NCBI RefSeq assembly: GCF_900115195.1
Contig: NZ_FOVO01000014.1
Location: 18,420-82,419, forward strand
DNA from: Xenorhabdus japonica
GTDB lineage: Bacteria; Pseudomonadota; Gammaproteobacteria; Enterobacterales; Enterobacteriaceae
Reading direction: 5' to 3'
Length of the DNA: 64,000 nt
Under the pieces are notes generated by a model that saw nothing but the letters and a program-made list of their open reading frames with translations, did no database searches and was not told the DNA's origin. Shown in pieces: positions 1 to 8,611 of the stretch; the first letter of the stretch is position 1, and each line of letters begins with the position of its first letter. A program made the translations under genes and the position numbers.

Positions 1-1
1 C

Positions 2-616
2 GGAGAAATGGAGAATTTCCGTACCAACGTCAAAACCGTCAATCAAATGCTGGTCAATGGTAAGCGGGTGGGAATTTGGTGGCATCCCTCCTTGCGTTGC
101 GAAAAAGAACGCTACGACACGCGCGGTTTCATTTCTGTTGATGTTCTGGATGATCGGCCTGAACTGGATGCTCTGGTATACGTCAGTTATGAACGGATAA
201 ATCTGGCATTGGCAATTCCCACTTTTAAATTAATTCCTCGCCGTATTGTTGCAGGAATTGGTTGCCGGCGCGGAGTGGAAGCCGATCGGCTTGCTGAATT
301 ATTGGATCGCCATCTGATGGAATACGGTCTTGAGCCTTTGGCGCTAAAAGCCGTTGGCAGTATCGAATTGAAAAAAGCCGAGCCAGCGTTAATCCAATTG
401 GCAGAAAAACGCCAAATTCCATTCCAAATCTTCTCTGTTAATCAACTTGCCCAGTGTGAACAAGCACTTCCGGCTTCTGAATTTGTCCGAAAAACGGTGG
501 GCATAGGCTGTGTTTCCCAACCCGTGGCTTGGATAATGAGTCAAGGGCACTTGGTTGGCCATACCCTGCGTGAGCAGGGCGTCACCATCACATTAGGAGT
601 ATTGAATCCATGTTAA
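2..616 (+). CDS. cbiG: Cobalt-precorrin-5A hydrolase CbiG, 3' part
   Basis: CbiG opens ring A of cobalt-precorrin-5A and releases the C20 unit as acetaldehyde in anaerobic cobalamin synthesis. About 204 codons are present. The frame is open to the window edge, and the family is about 350 residues, so the start lies upstream. The C-terminal CbiG domain is clear: the stretch with GIGCRRG near residue 85 of the visible part, and GIGCVSQPVAW towards the end. The stop overlaps the cbiH start by 7 bases, typical of translational coupling in this operon. The methionine at position 8 is internal, not a start. Confidence 0.9.
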   Translation, partial: GEMENFRTNVKTVNQMLVNGKRVGIWWHPSLRCEKERYDTRGFISVDVLDDRPELDALVYVSYERINLALAIPTFKLIPRRIVAGIGCRRGVEADRLAELLDRHLMEYGLEPLALKAVGSIELKKAEPALIQLAEKRQIPFQIFSVNQLAQCEQALPASEFVRKTVGIGCVSQPVAWIMSQGHLVGHTLREQGVTITLGVLNPC

Positions 617-1335
617 CTGTCATTGGAATTGGCCCCGGCAGCGAAGCCATGATGACGCAGGAAGCGATTGCAGCATTGAAAGCGGCTGATATCGTGGTGG
701 GTTACAAAACTTATACCCATTTGGTGAAACCGCTGGTGGGCGATAAAGAGATCATCAAAACCGGCATGTGCAAAGAGATTGAACGCTGTCAGATAGCTAT
801 TGAACTGGCAGAGCAGGGCAAAAATGTGGCGATGGTTTGTAGCGGCGATGCGGGAATTTATGGCATGGCTGGCTTGATTTTGGAATTAGTCAGCCAGCAA
901 AAACGCAATGTGGAAGTTCGGTTGGTGGCAGGTGTCACGGCAAGTACAGCCTGCGCTACCTTGCTTGGTGCGCCGTTGATGCATGATTTTTGTCATATCA
1001 GCCTGAGTGATTTGCTTACACCGTGGGAGGTGATTGAAAAACGGGTGAGGGCTGCGGCAGAAGCTGATTTTGTGGTTTGTTTCTACAATCCCCGTAGCCG
1101 TGGGCGGGAAGAACATTTGGCACGGGCATTTTCCTTGATGGCTCCGTGGAAATCAGCAGAAACTCCTGTAGGTGTGGTGAAAGCGGCGGGGCGTAAACAT
1201 GAGGATAAATGGCTGACGACTTTTGCGACAATGGATTTTTCCCGTGTTGATATGCGCAGTCTGGTGATTGTGGGTAATCAGTCAACCTATATACGTGATG
1301 GGCTGATGATCACGCCGAGAGGGTACAAACTATGA
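610..1335 (+). CDS. cbiH: Precorrin-3B/cobalt-factor III C17-methyltransferase
   Basis: CbiH methylates C17 of the corrinoid ring and drives ring contraction, using S-adenosylmethionine. The 241-residue protein has the normal family length. Visible marks of the tetrapyrrole methyltransferase fold are GIGPGS at residues 6-11, SGDAGIYGMAG at 78-88 and FYNPRSRGR at 158-166. The ATG overlaps the end of cbiG and the stop overlaps the start of cbiJ by 4 bases. It therefore sits in the middle of a tightly coupled cbiG-H-J run, in the order known from Salmonella. Confidence 0.95.
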   Translation: MLTVIGIGPGSEAMMTQEAIAALKAADIVVGYKTYTHLVKPLVGDKEIIKTGMCKEIERCQIAIELAEQGKNVAMVCSGDAGIYGMAGLILELVSQQKRNVEVRLVAGVTASTACATLLGAPLMHDFCHISLSDLLTPWEVIEKRVRAAAEADFVVCFYNPRSRGREEHLARAFSLMAPWKSAETPVGVVKAAGRKHEDKWLTTFATMDFSRVDMRSLVIVGNQSTYIRDGLMITPRGYKL

Positions 1336-2111
1336 AACGGCCGCTGATCCACATTTTTGGCGGCACAAGCGATGCCCGCCAGATTTGTGTGATGATGGAT
1401 ACTGCCGGCATAGATTATGGCTTGTCAGTGGCTACCCCAACAGGAGCACAGCAGGCAATGGGGATTCGCGGCGAAATTGTCATTGGCAGGATGGAAGCCG
1501 AAGGAATGGCCGAATATCTGCAAAAGCAGGGGGTGAGAATAGTAATTGATGCGTCTCATCCTTATGCTGAACGCTTGAGTCAAAACATTGTCAGCGCTTG
1601 CCAAACATTGGGAGTGCCTCTCATTCGTTATATCCGTCCCAGCGATATTGACGCCGTTGAACATCCCCTCATCCATAAAGTGGCAACTATTGAGAAGGCG
1701 TGTGAAGTAGCAGCCAATTTGGGAACCCGCATTTTGCTGACTACCGGCAGCAAGCAATTGCCGGATTATGTAACTCACTTACAAGGAAAAACCGTGCTGG
1801 CTCGTGTATTGCCGACAACAGAAGTTTTGGCGATGTGTGAATCCTGTGGTTTGTCCGTCGATCAGATTTTTGCCCTGAAAGGCCCATTCAGTGCCAATTT
1901 CAATCGGGCATTTTACCAATTTTGTCAGGCGGAGGTCGTGATTACTAAAGAGTCAGGTGAGCAAGGTGGTTTCAAGGAAAAAATCGAGCCATGTCTTTCT
2001 CTCGGTTTGCCCTGCATCGTGCTTTGTCGTCCCGAGGGGCAATTTGGCGGAAAAGGGATCACGCAGGTCAATGGGTTGGAAGCAATGGCGCAGTTATTGG
2101 CGAATGTTTGA
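1332..2111 (+). CDS. cbiJ: Cobalt-precorrin-6A reductase
   Basis: CbiJ reduces cobalt-precorrin-6A with a nicotinamide cofactor. The 259-residue protein begins with IHIFGGTSDARQI (residues 6-18), the conserved N-terminal CbiJ/CobK nucleotide-binding stretch. It also has the family motif DASHPYAE near residue 74 and TKESGEQGGFKEKI near residue 201. It overlaps cbiH by 4 bases and is followed, 33 bases later, by cbiK with its own Shine-Dalgarno (AGGAAGAG). Confidence 0.93.
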   Translation: MKRPLIHIFGGTSDARQICVMMDTAGIDYGLSVATPTGAQQAMGIRGEIVIGRMEAEGMAEYLQKQGVRIVIDASHPYAERLSQNIVSACQTLGVPLIRYIRPSDIDAVEHPLIHKVATIEKACEVAANLGTRILLTTGSKQLPDYVTHLQGKTVLARVLPTTEVLAMCESCGLSVDQIFALKGPFSANFNRAFYQFCQAEVVITKESGEQGGFKEKIEPCLSLGLPCIVLCRPEGQFGGKGITQVNGLEAMAQLLANV

Positions 2112-2144
2112 AGGCCAGCAAATAGACCAATAAGGAAGAGTGAA

Positions 2145-2924
2145 ATGAAAAAAGCACTATTGGTTATAAGCTTCGGAACCAGCTATCCCGAAACACTAAA
2201 AAGCAATATTGAAGCCTGTGAACAGCAATTGGCATCAGTTTTTCCGGACAGGGAGCTATTTCGGGCATTTACTTCTGGCATGATTATTCGAAAATTGCAT
2301 CAGCGTGATGGTATTCACATTGATACTCCCCATGATGCACTGATCAGATTGCAGCACGCGGGTTATAACGATGTCGCTGTTCAATGCCTGCATATCATTA
2401 ATGGCGATGAGTATGAAAAAGTGCTGCGTGAAGTTGAGAAATTCCGCCCCCACTTTAAACGGTTGGTGTTGGGCGCTCCGTTACTCAGCCACTTTAATGA
2501 CTACCTGCAATTGATGCGGGCGCTACGCCACCAGCTTCCCCGGCTGGCGGAGAGTGAATGTGTCGTCTTTATGGGACACGGTACAACACACCCTGCTTTT
2601 TCCGCCTACGCCTGTTTGGATCACCTGATGAGTCATTACCATTTTCCGGCGCGGGTAGGAGCGGTTGAAAGCTATCCCGAACTTCCCCTGATCATCAAAG
2701 GATTAAAAGAGCAGAAGATCCGCAAAGTTTATCTGATGCCATTGATGTTGGTGGCTGGAGATCATGCCACCAATGATATGGCCTCAAATGAAGAAGACTC
2801 TTGGAAATCACAGTTGGAGAAGGCGGGAATTGTCGCAATCCCCTGGTTACAGGGTTTGGGGGAAAACTCAATGATTCGGCAGATGTTTGTCGATCACCTT
2901 ACTTACGCGCTGGATGCTGAATGA
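2145..2924 (+). CDS. cbiK: Sirohydrochlorin cobaltochelatase
   Basis: CbiK inserts Co2+ into sirohydrochlorin, the entry step of the cobalt-early pathway. The 259-residue sequence keeps the two histidines known as metal ligands in Salmonella CbiK at the same numbers: His145 in MGHGTTHP and His207 in VAGDHATND. Glu89 in GDEYE is also kept. There is no signal peptide, so this is the cytoplasmic form and not the periplasmic CbiKP type. It lies between cbiJ and cbiL, as in the Salmonella operon. Confidence 0.95.
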   Translation: MKKALLVISFGTSYPETLKSNIEACEQQLASVFPDRELFRAFTSGMIIRKLHQRDGIHIDTPHDALIRLQHAGYNDVAVQCLHIINGDEYEKVLREVEKFRPHFKRLVLGAPLLSHFNDYLQLMRALRHQLPRLAESECVVFMGHGTTHPAFSAYACLDHLMSHYHFPARVGAVESYPELPLIIKGLKEQKIRKVYLMPLMLVAGDHATNDMASNEEDSWKSQLEKAGIVAIPWLQGLGENSMIRQMFVDHLTYALDAE

Positions 2925-2949
2925 TGAATAATGATGAGGAGAAAGCCGA

Positions 2950-3693
2950 ATGAACGGAAAAGCAAAAACAGGAAAACTGTATGTTATGGGCGTTGGCCCC
3001 GGAGCCAGTGACCTGATTACTGTACGGGCGGCGCGTATTCTTTCTGAGCTTGATGTGGTTTATACCCCAACGGGGAAAAAAGGAGCCCAAAGCCTCGCCC
3101 ACTCCATTATTGAAGAATACCTTTCACCAAAAACCGAAGTTTGTACTTACCATTTTTTAATGAAAGCCGATATAGCAGCAAAAAAAGCGGTATGGGACGA
3201 AGTGGCACAAACCTTGAAAGAGGAAGTTATCAGCGGCAGGAAAGTCGGTTTTATCACTTTGGGAGATCCCATGCTGTTCAGTACATGGGTATTTCTTTTG
3301 GAGCGGATGAACTCTCCATCATGGTTAGAAATTGTACCGGGGATCACCTCATTTTCTGCTATTTCCGCGGTCAGCATGATGCCACTGGCAATGGAAAACC
3401 AAACTTTGGCGGTTATTTCCTGTACCGCTTCTGAAGCCGTCTTAGAACAAGCATTGCTCAATCACGACTGCATTGTCCTGATGAAAGTTTATTCGCGTTT
3501 TCCCCTGATACGTGACCTGCTGCATCGACACAATCTATTGGAACATGCACAGATGATGGCAGATGCCACTTTGCTGACAGAGCAATATTGGCGCGATCTT
3601 GCCACGTTATCCTTTAGTGAAAAAGATTGGAAGCATGAGTTATCGTATTTTTCCACGATTTTGATTAATAAAAACTGGCAATTATCGGGGTGA
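2950..3693 (+). CDS. cbiL: Cobalt-precorrin-2 C20-methyltransferase
   Basis: CbiL adds the C20 methyl group that is later lost with ring contraction. The 247-residue protein shows the methyltransferase signatures GVGPGASDL near residue 14 and LGDPMLFSTW near residue 100, and VPGITSFSA near residue 129. The family is about 237 residues in Salmonella; the extra residues are a short N-terminal extension. A Shine-Dalgarno (GAGGAGAAAG) precedes the ATG. The next gene in Salmonella would be cbiM, but here cbiP follows after a 105-base gap. Confidence 0.93.
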   Translation: MNGKAKTGKLYVMGVGPGASDLITVRAARILSELDVVYTPTGKKGAQSLAHSIIEEYLSPKTEVCTYHFLMKADIAAKKAVWDEVAQTLKEEVISGRKVGFITLGDPMLFSTWVFLLERMNSPSWLEIVPGITSFSAISAVSMMPLAMENQTLAVISCTASEAVLEQALLNHDCIVLMKVYSRFPLIRDLLHRHNLLEHAQMMADATLLTEQYWRDLATLSFSEKDWKHELSYFSTILINKNWQLSG

Positions 3694-3798
3694 GTTATGC
3701 AACAGAAAATAATGAAATAAAAAGGATCATTATTTCCAGTCACGACATAAATTTGATCTATCAAAAATAAGCAACCACGAAATAAGGGAGAATACACA

Positions 3799-5346
3799 AT
3801 GACATTATCGCTGATGGTTCAGGGAACGGCATCTGATGTAGGCAAAAGTGTGCTGGTAGCGGGATTTTGTCGAATATTTTCGCAGGACGGTTATCGTTGC
3901 ACTCCCTTTAAATCCCAGAATATGGCGCTTAATTCAGGGATTACCGCAGATGGCAAAGAGATGGGACGGGCGCAGATATTTCAGGCGGAAGCGGCGGGAA
4001 TTGCGCCGGATGTGCGCATGAATCCTGTATTGTTGAAACCCACCAGCGATCGTAAGGCACAAGTGATTTTTATGGGAAAAGTGATGTGCAGCATGAATGC
4101 GGTGGAATATCACGAACATAAGCCCCAATTGCTGCAACAGATTTTGATGGCATATAACGGGTTGGCAGCAGAAACGGACATCATGGTATTAGAAGGAGCA
4201 GGCAGTCCGGCGGAGATCAATTTGCGTGATCGCGATATCGTCAATATGGGTATGGCCGAATTGGTGAATACTCCCGTAATTCTGGTGGCAGACATTGATC
4301 GTGGTGGTGTGTTCGCATCCATCTACGGTACATTGGCCTTGCTTAAACCTGAGGAAAAAGCCCGAATCAAGGGTGTTATCATCAATAAATTTCGCGGTGA
4401 TATCTCTTTGTTGCAATCAGGTATCGATCAGATCGAAGCTTTGACACAAGTACCGATATTGGGCGTTTTACCGTGGCTGGATCTCGATCTGGAAGATGAA
4501 GACAGCGTTGCCTTGCAGGTGGGCAAATATGATCGGCGGAAACAAAAAACAGAAGGTCGTTTGGATGAAAATTGCCTGAATATTGCTGTCATCCAATACC
4601 CTCATATCGCTAATTTCACGGATTTCAATGCGCTGGCGGCTCAACCGGATGTGCATTTGCGTTATGTCTCTGAGCCTTCTGAACTGCAAGGCGCTGATCT
4701 GATTATTCTTCCCGGCAGCAAGAATACTTTGGGGGATTTGGCATGGTTGAAAACTCAAGGTCTTGATCAGGCCATTATCAAAGCCCGTCAGGAAAGCGTA
4801 CCAATTATCGGGATCTGTGGCGGTTATCAAATGTTGGGCAAGCAGATTGTGGATGAAGTGGAATCCGGCTTAATTCAAATGACAGGTTTGGGGTTATTGG
4901 ATACTGAAACAGAATTTGCCAGTGAAAAGCAGACTGCACAGGTTAAGGGCATCGTGATGCCTGCGTTATCAGGCATGTTGAAATTATGCAGTGAAAAGCC
5001 GATTGCGGGTTATGAGATTCACATGGGAACTACGCAACTTAGTAAGCAAGCCGCGCCTTTTGCCAAAATGCACTGGCATAATGGTGAGGAAAAAATCTGG
5101 TTTGATGGTGCAGTTGCGCGGGATGGTTTGGTGATGGGAAGCTACTTGCATGGTTTGTTTGATCAAAACACATTCACCCGCCCACTATTAAATCAATTGC
5201 GTATAAGAAAAGGTTGCGTTCCAATGGAAAATGTTGCCTTTAATTACGTCCGGCACAAAGAAAAACAGTTCAATATATTGGCGGCCAGTATGCGTGAACA
5301 TCTGGATATCCCACGAATTTATCAATTAATGTGTGAACATAAATAA
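3799..5346 (+). CDS. cbiP: Adenosylcobyric acid synthase (glutamine-hydrolysing)
   Basis: CbiP amidates four carboxylates of adenosylcobyrinic acid a,c-diamide with glutamine and ATP. The 515-residue protein carries the N-terminal P-loop-like GTASDVGKS at residues 9-17 and the dethiobiotin-synthase-type motif [11 protein letters not shown]. The C-terminal class I amidotransferase domain has nucleophile Cys340 in GICGGYQML and its likely partner His451 in YLHGLF. A good Shine-Dalgarno (AAGGGAGAA) precedes the ATG. The gap before it contains a 7-codon ATG-to-TAA run at 3697, which may mark where cbiM-N-Q-O once lay. Confidence 0.95.
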   Translation: MTLSLMVQGTASDVGKSVLVAGFCRIFSQDGYRCTPFKSQNMALNSGITADGKEMGRAQIFQAEAAGIAPDVRMNPVLLKPTSDRKAQVIFMGKVMCSMNAVEYHEHKPQLLQQILMAYNGLAAETDIMVLEGAGSPAEINLRDRDIVNMGMAELVNTPVILVADIDRGGVFASIYGTLALLKPEEKARIKGVIINKFRGDISLLQSGIDQIEALTQVPILGVLPWLDLDLEDEDSVALQVGKYDRRKQKTEGRLDENCLNIAVIQYPHIANFTDFNALAAQPDVHLRYVSEPSELQGADLIILPGSKNTLGDLAWLKTQGLDQAIIKARQESVPIIGICGGYQMLGKQIVDEVESGLIQMTGLGLLDTETEFASEKQTAQVKGIVMPALSGMLKLCSEKPIAGYEIHMGTTQLSKQAAPFAKMHWHNGEEKIWFDGAVARDGLVMGSYLHGLFDQNTFTRPLLNQLRIRKGCVPMENVAFNYVRHKEKQFNILAASMREHLDIPRIYQLMCEHK

Positions 5347-5442
5347 TGATTTATCGTAAATTTACAAGAGGAAATTTAGATAAAATAGGGCATTATGTAG
5401 AGTCATTCTGTGAAATGAAATTTTGCATGATGGAGTCATACC

Positions 5443-5988
5443 ATGATTTTAGTGACAGGCGGTGCCCGCAGTGGCAAGAGCAGCTACGCTGAACACCTGC
5501 TTGCTGAGCAGTGCAGGCAGGTATTGTATATCGCTACGGCGCAGGTCACGGATGAAGAGATGGCGGCTCGTATTGAGCAGCATAGACAGGAGCGTCCGGT
5601 ACATTGGCGCACTTGGGAAGGCCATCAAGATTTAGGCTTTGTTATCCGCCAGCATCGTCAGCCCCAAGAGGGCGTTATACTAGAATGTGTTACCACATTG
5701 ATTGCCAATTTACTGTTTGACTTATCGGGTGGTATATCACCTGAGGAACTTGATTTCGCATCATTGGAAGTGCTTATCCATCATCAGCTTGATGATTTGA
5801 TTGATGCCAGCTTGATGTGTCCGATGCCGGTGTATTTGGTGACCAATGAGTTGGGAATGGGCATCACACCTGAAAATCGCCTGGCACGCCATTTTGTCGA
5901 TATTGCTGGGCGTGCTAATCAAAAGTTGGCAAGGGCTGCTAAAGAAGTCTGGTTGATGGTGTCAGGCATTGGAGTGAAGGTTAAATGA
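5443..5988 (+). CDS. cobU: Adenosylcobinamide kinase / guanylyltransferase
   Basis: CobU phosphorylates adenosylcobinamide and then transfers GMP to it, starting nucleotide-loop assembly. The 181-residue protein has the P-loop GGARSGKS at residues 6-13 and His47 in EQHRQERP, equivalent to the guanylylated His46 of Salmonella CobU. A Shine-Dalgarno (TGGAG) lies before the ATG. The stop overlaps cobS by 4 bases. The 96-base gap after cbiP has no recognisable gene. Confidence 0.95.
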   Translation: MILVTGGARSGKSSYAEHLLAEQCRQVLYIATAQVTDEEMAARIEQHRQERPVHWRTWEGHQDLGFVIRQHRQPQEGVILECVTTLIANLLFDLSGGISPEELDFASLEVLIHHQLDDLIDASLMCPMPVYLVTNELGMGITPENRLARHFVDIAGRANQKLARAAKEVWLMVSGIGVKVK

Positions 5989-6743
5989 AGCTGAATGTTT
6001 TTTGGGCAGCATTACAGTTTATGACACGGCTTCCGATCCCCGAAAAATGGGCGGAAGGTGTCGATTTTCGCCAATATTGGCGTGGTGTTCCCTATTTCCC
6101 TGTGATCGGGTTGATTCTTGGTGGTTTGGCTGGCTTGGTATCACTTTCTATCAGTCAGTCGGGTGGAGGAATGTACATCGGCGCGATTGGTTATGTTTTG
6201 GCTTTGGCTTTTTTGACGGGTGGATTACATTTAGATGGATTGTCTGACACTTGTGACGGGATTTTTTCCGCCCGCCAGCGAGAAAAAATGCTGGAGATCA
6301 TGCGTGATAGCCGGCTCGGAACTTATGGCGGTATCGGGTTAATCTTCTGTATCGTCCTCAAAATATTAGCTGTCGTTGAATTGTCTTATCATCCCCCTCT
6401 TTACTTGCTTGCTTTGCTGACGTGTGCCCCGATTGTTGGACGTACGGCTGTGGTGCTTTTAATGTATGAGCAACTTTATGCCCGTGAAAATGAGGGCATG
6501 GGAAGCGGTTATATTGGTCGAATTACCCCCTCTGCAACTGCACTGACTTTATTGGGTGGGGCTGTATTGTTGATGACATTGGGAAACTGGAAAGCCTTAT
6601 TGGCAATGATGGTGTCGTTGCTTGTGGTTTATGGGCTTGCGCTCTATTTCAATTATCGCCTTGGTGGGCAAACGGGCGATACGCTGGGGGCTTCTATTGA
6701 AGTGGGAGAAGTTACTTTTTTGTTGGCAATAATTTGGCAATAA
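5985..6743 (+). CDS. cobS: Adenosylcobinamide-GDP ribazoletransferase (cobalamin synthase)
   Basis: CobS joins adenosylcobinamide-GDP to alpha-ribazole (phosphate) in the inner membrane. The 252-residue protein is a polytopic membrane protein with about six hydrophobic segments. It carries the conserved motif [14 protein letters not shown] near residues 79-92, followed by [10 protein letters not shown], the CobS signature. It is translationally coupled to cobU. Its C terminus ([17 protein letters not shown]) is of normal form and length for the family. Confidence 0.95.
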   Translation: MKLNVFWAALQFMTRLPIPEKWAEGVDFRQYWRGVPYFPVIGLILGGLAGLVSLSISQSGGGMYIGAIGYVLALAFLTGGLHLDGLSDTCDGIFSARQREKMLEIMRDSRLGTYGGIGLIFCIVLKILAVVELSYHPPLYLLALLTCAPIVGRTAVVLLMYEQLYARENEGMGSGYIGRITPSATALTLLGGAVLLMTLGNWKALLAMMVSLLVVYGLALYFNYRLGGQTGDTLGASIEVGEVTFLLAIIWQ

Positions 6744-6789
6744 ATGATGAGTTGGCAATAAATAAAATCAATCTGGAGAGAATAATCAG

Positions 6790-6930
6790 ATGCGATTGTT
6801 TCTTGTTCGACATGGACAGACACAAGCCAATATTGATGGTGTGGGGGCTTACAGTATCGTCGATAATCATGTGGGGTTTATCACTTTGCGGGTATTCAAT
6901 GCTCGGACAGAATACTGGCTGGATGAATAA
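6790..6930 (+). pseudogene. cobC: Internally deleted cobC (alpha-ribazole phosphatase) remnant
   Basis: An ATG with a Shine-Dalgarno (CTGGAGAG) opens a 46-codon frame whose first 17 residues (MRLFLVRHGQTQANIDG) are the start of a histidine phosphatase with the catalytic RHG motif. After about residue 18 the sequence jumps to what looks like the C-terminal tail of the same protein (YSIVDNHVGFITLRVFN). CobC is about 200 residues, so roughly three quarters is missing, yet the frame is intact. It sits between cobS and cobT, where cobC belongs. The product would lack most of the active site. Whether the tail really is the CobC C terminus is inferred. Confidence 0.75.
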
Positions 6931-6932
6931 AC

Positions 6933-8015
6933 ATGACATTACAATCGTTGATTGAGTCTATTCAACCCTTGAATCGGGAAAATATGGAAAAAGCGGCACG
7001 GCACATTGACAGCCTGCTCAAGCCATTGGGGAGTTTGGGGCGTCTTGAAGAATTAGCAATACATTTATCTGGCATGCCAGGCATTGCAGATCTGCAAAAC
7101 CTGCAAAAAGAGATCATTGTCATGTGTGCTGATCATGGTGTGTATGATGAAGGTGTAGCTATTTCACCTAAAAACGTTACGGCCATACAGGCACGCAATA
7201 TGTTGAAAGGGCTAACAGGTGTTTGTGTGCTGGCGAAAAACAGTGGAACGCATGTTTTACCCGTGGATATTGGTATTGATTGTGAGCCTATTGAACACAT
7301 GCTGTCCCTTAAACTTGCACAGGGTTGCGGCAACATTGCCCAAGGTGCCGCGATGGGTTATGAACAAGCAGAAATGTTGTTGCTGGCAAGTGCACAACTG
7401 GTGCAACAGCGCATTGCGGCAGGAATAACCGTATTTGGTATTGGGGAGATGGGTGTTGCCAATACAACTTCGGCTGCTGCGGTTATTAGTGTCCTGACAG
7501 GAAGTGATCCCTGTGATGTAGTTGGGTTGGGCGCTAATTTTCCTGTTGAGTGGCTGACGCATAAGCAATCCATTGTACGGCAGGCTATTGCCATCAATCA
7601 GCCGGATAACAAAAACGCAATTGATGTGTTGGCAAAAGTGGGCGGATTTGAGTTTGTAGGCATGACTGGCGTGATTCTGGGAGCTGCTGCTGCTGGCGTG
7701 CCAGTTGTACTTGATGGTTTCTTGTCTTATGCGTCAGCATTGGCAGCGTGTCAGATATCCCCCATTGCACGGGATTATTGCATTCCTTCCCATATATCGG
7801 CAGAAAAAGGTGCGATACTGGCGTTACAACATTTGAATTTGCAGCCATACTTGCATTTAGATTTGCGTCTTGGTGAGGGGAGTGGTGCAGCTATTGCCAT
7901 GTCCCTGATTGATGCAGCCTGCACGATGTATTGTCATATGGGTAAATTGGCAAGTAGTGGTATCTGTTTTCCTGCGCCAAAAAGGCCGTACATAGCGCAG
8001 CCTTTAAGAATATAA
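6933..8015 (+). CDS. cobT: Nicotinate-nucleotide-dimethylbenzimidazole phosphoribosyltransferase
   Basis: CobT makes alpha-ribazole phosphate from dimethylbenzimidazole and nicotinate mononucleotide, the lower-ligand arm of cobalamin synthesis. The 360-residue protein has the normal length. It keeps KPLGSLGRLEELA near residue 30, CADHGVYDEGV near residue 64, and the catalytic Glu315 in LRLGEGSGAA, equivalent to Glu317 in Salmonella. It begins 2 bases after the cobC remnant. It is the last gene of the operon in this window. Confidence 0.96.
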   Translation: MTLQSLIESIQPLNRENMEKAARHIDSLLKPLGSLGRLEELAIHLSGMPGIADLQNLQKEIIVMCADHGVYDEGVAISPKNVTAIQARNMLKGLTGVCVLAKNSGTHVLPVDIGIDCEPIEHMLSLKLAQGCGNIAQGAAMGYEQAEMLLLASAQLVQQRIAAGITVFGIGEMGVANTTSAAAVISVLTGSDPCDVVGLGANFPVEWLTHKQSIVRQAIAINQPDNKNAIDVLAKVGGFEFVGMTGVILGAAAAGVPVVLDGFLSYASALAACQISPIARDYCIPSHISAEKGAILALQHLNLQPYLHLDLRLGEGSGAAIAMSLIDAACTMYCHMGKLASSGICFPAPKRPYIAQPLRI

Positions 8016-8102
8016 ATTAAGCCAAGGGTATTAAGCTAACGATATGTTATTAAGACATTTATCATTTTCTGATTAAGAATAATGCTCTGGCTCCATAGTA
8101 AT

Positions 8103-8573
8103 TTAGTATATATGCGAAATTAAATCATCATAAAGGGATTTATTCTTATCCAATTTTAAATAAAATTGAGGTGCTACAAAATGGTGTGTTTTGCGTAAAT
8201 AATCCAATGATACTTCTGGTATTTCAATGAATTTTATAATTGGAATAGCTAAGCCGAAATCATTATCTGCAAAGTAGTCAAAAACAGATTTTCCATTACT
8301 AGGAATGGCTTTTTCTGCGATATCTGCAATTTGTCTGGCAGTTCCTGATATAGGTTCACCAAGTAACATTATTCCTTTTATTGCTTTGACGGGGGTTGTT
8401 ACATAAATAAAAGCAACGGTATGTTTTCTCCTGAATTTTCGGCGGAATTCGTATTTCTTTTCACCGGATGAAACTTTTTTCCAAGCAGCATCATGCAAAC
8501 TTAAAACAATATAATCTTCTTGTGTGATGTTATATTTTTGAATTTTGACTTTCATACGATGATTTTGCTCCAT
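8103..8573 (-). CDS. ASCH-domain-like small protein
   Basis: The 156-residue product has a typical ASCH/PUA-like opening: a beta strand with VLSLHDAAWKKVSSGEKKYEFRRKF (described here as residues 23-47), in which the SGEKKYEFRR loop is the family hallmark. It continues with a strand ending FIYVTTPVKAI. ASCH domains bind RNA or modified nucleosides; a specific function cannot be assigned. It lies convergent to cobT and downstream of the acyl-CoA ligase on the same strand, 38 bases away, so the two may be co-transcribed. No clear Shine-Dalgarno is seen; Met7 is an alternative start. Confidence 0.65.
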   Translation of the reverse strand: MEQNHRMKVKIQKYNITQEDYIVLSLHDAAWKKVSSGEKKYEFRRKFRRKHTVAFIYVTTPVKAIKGIMLLGEPISGTARQIADIAEKAIPSNGKSVFDYFADNDFGLAIPIIKFIEIPEVSLDYLRKTHHFVAPQFYLKLDKNKSLYDDLISHIY

Positions 8574-8611
8574 TATTATTGATTCATCGTTAGCGTTTTT
8601 TTCTTTTTATA

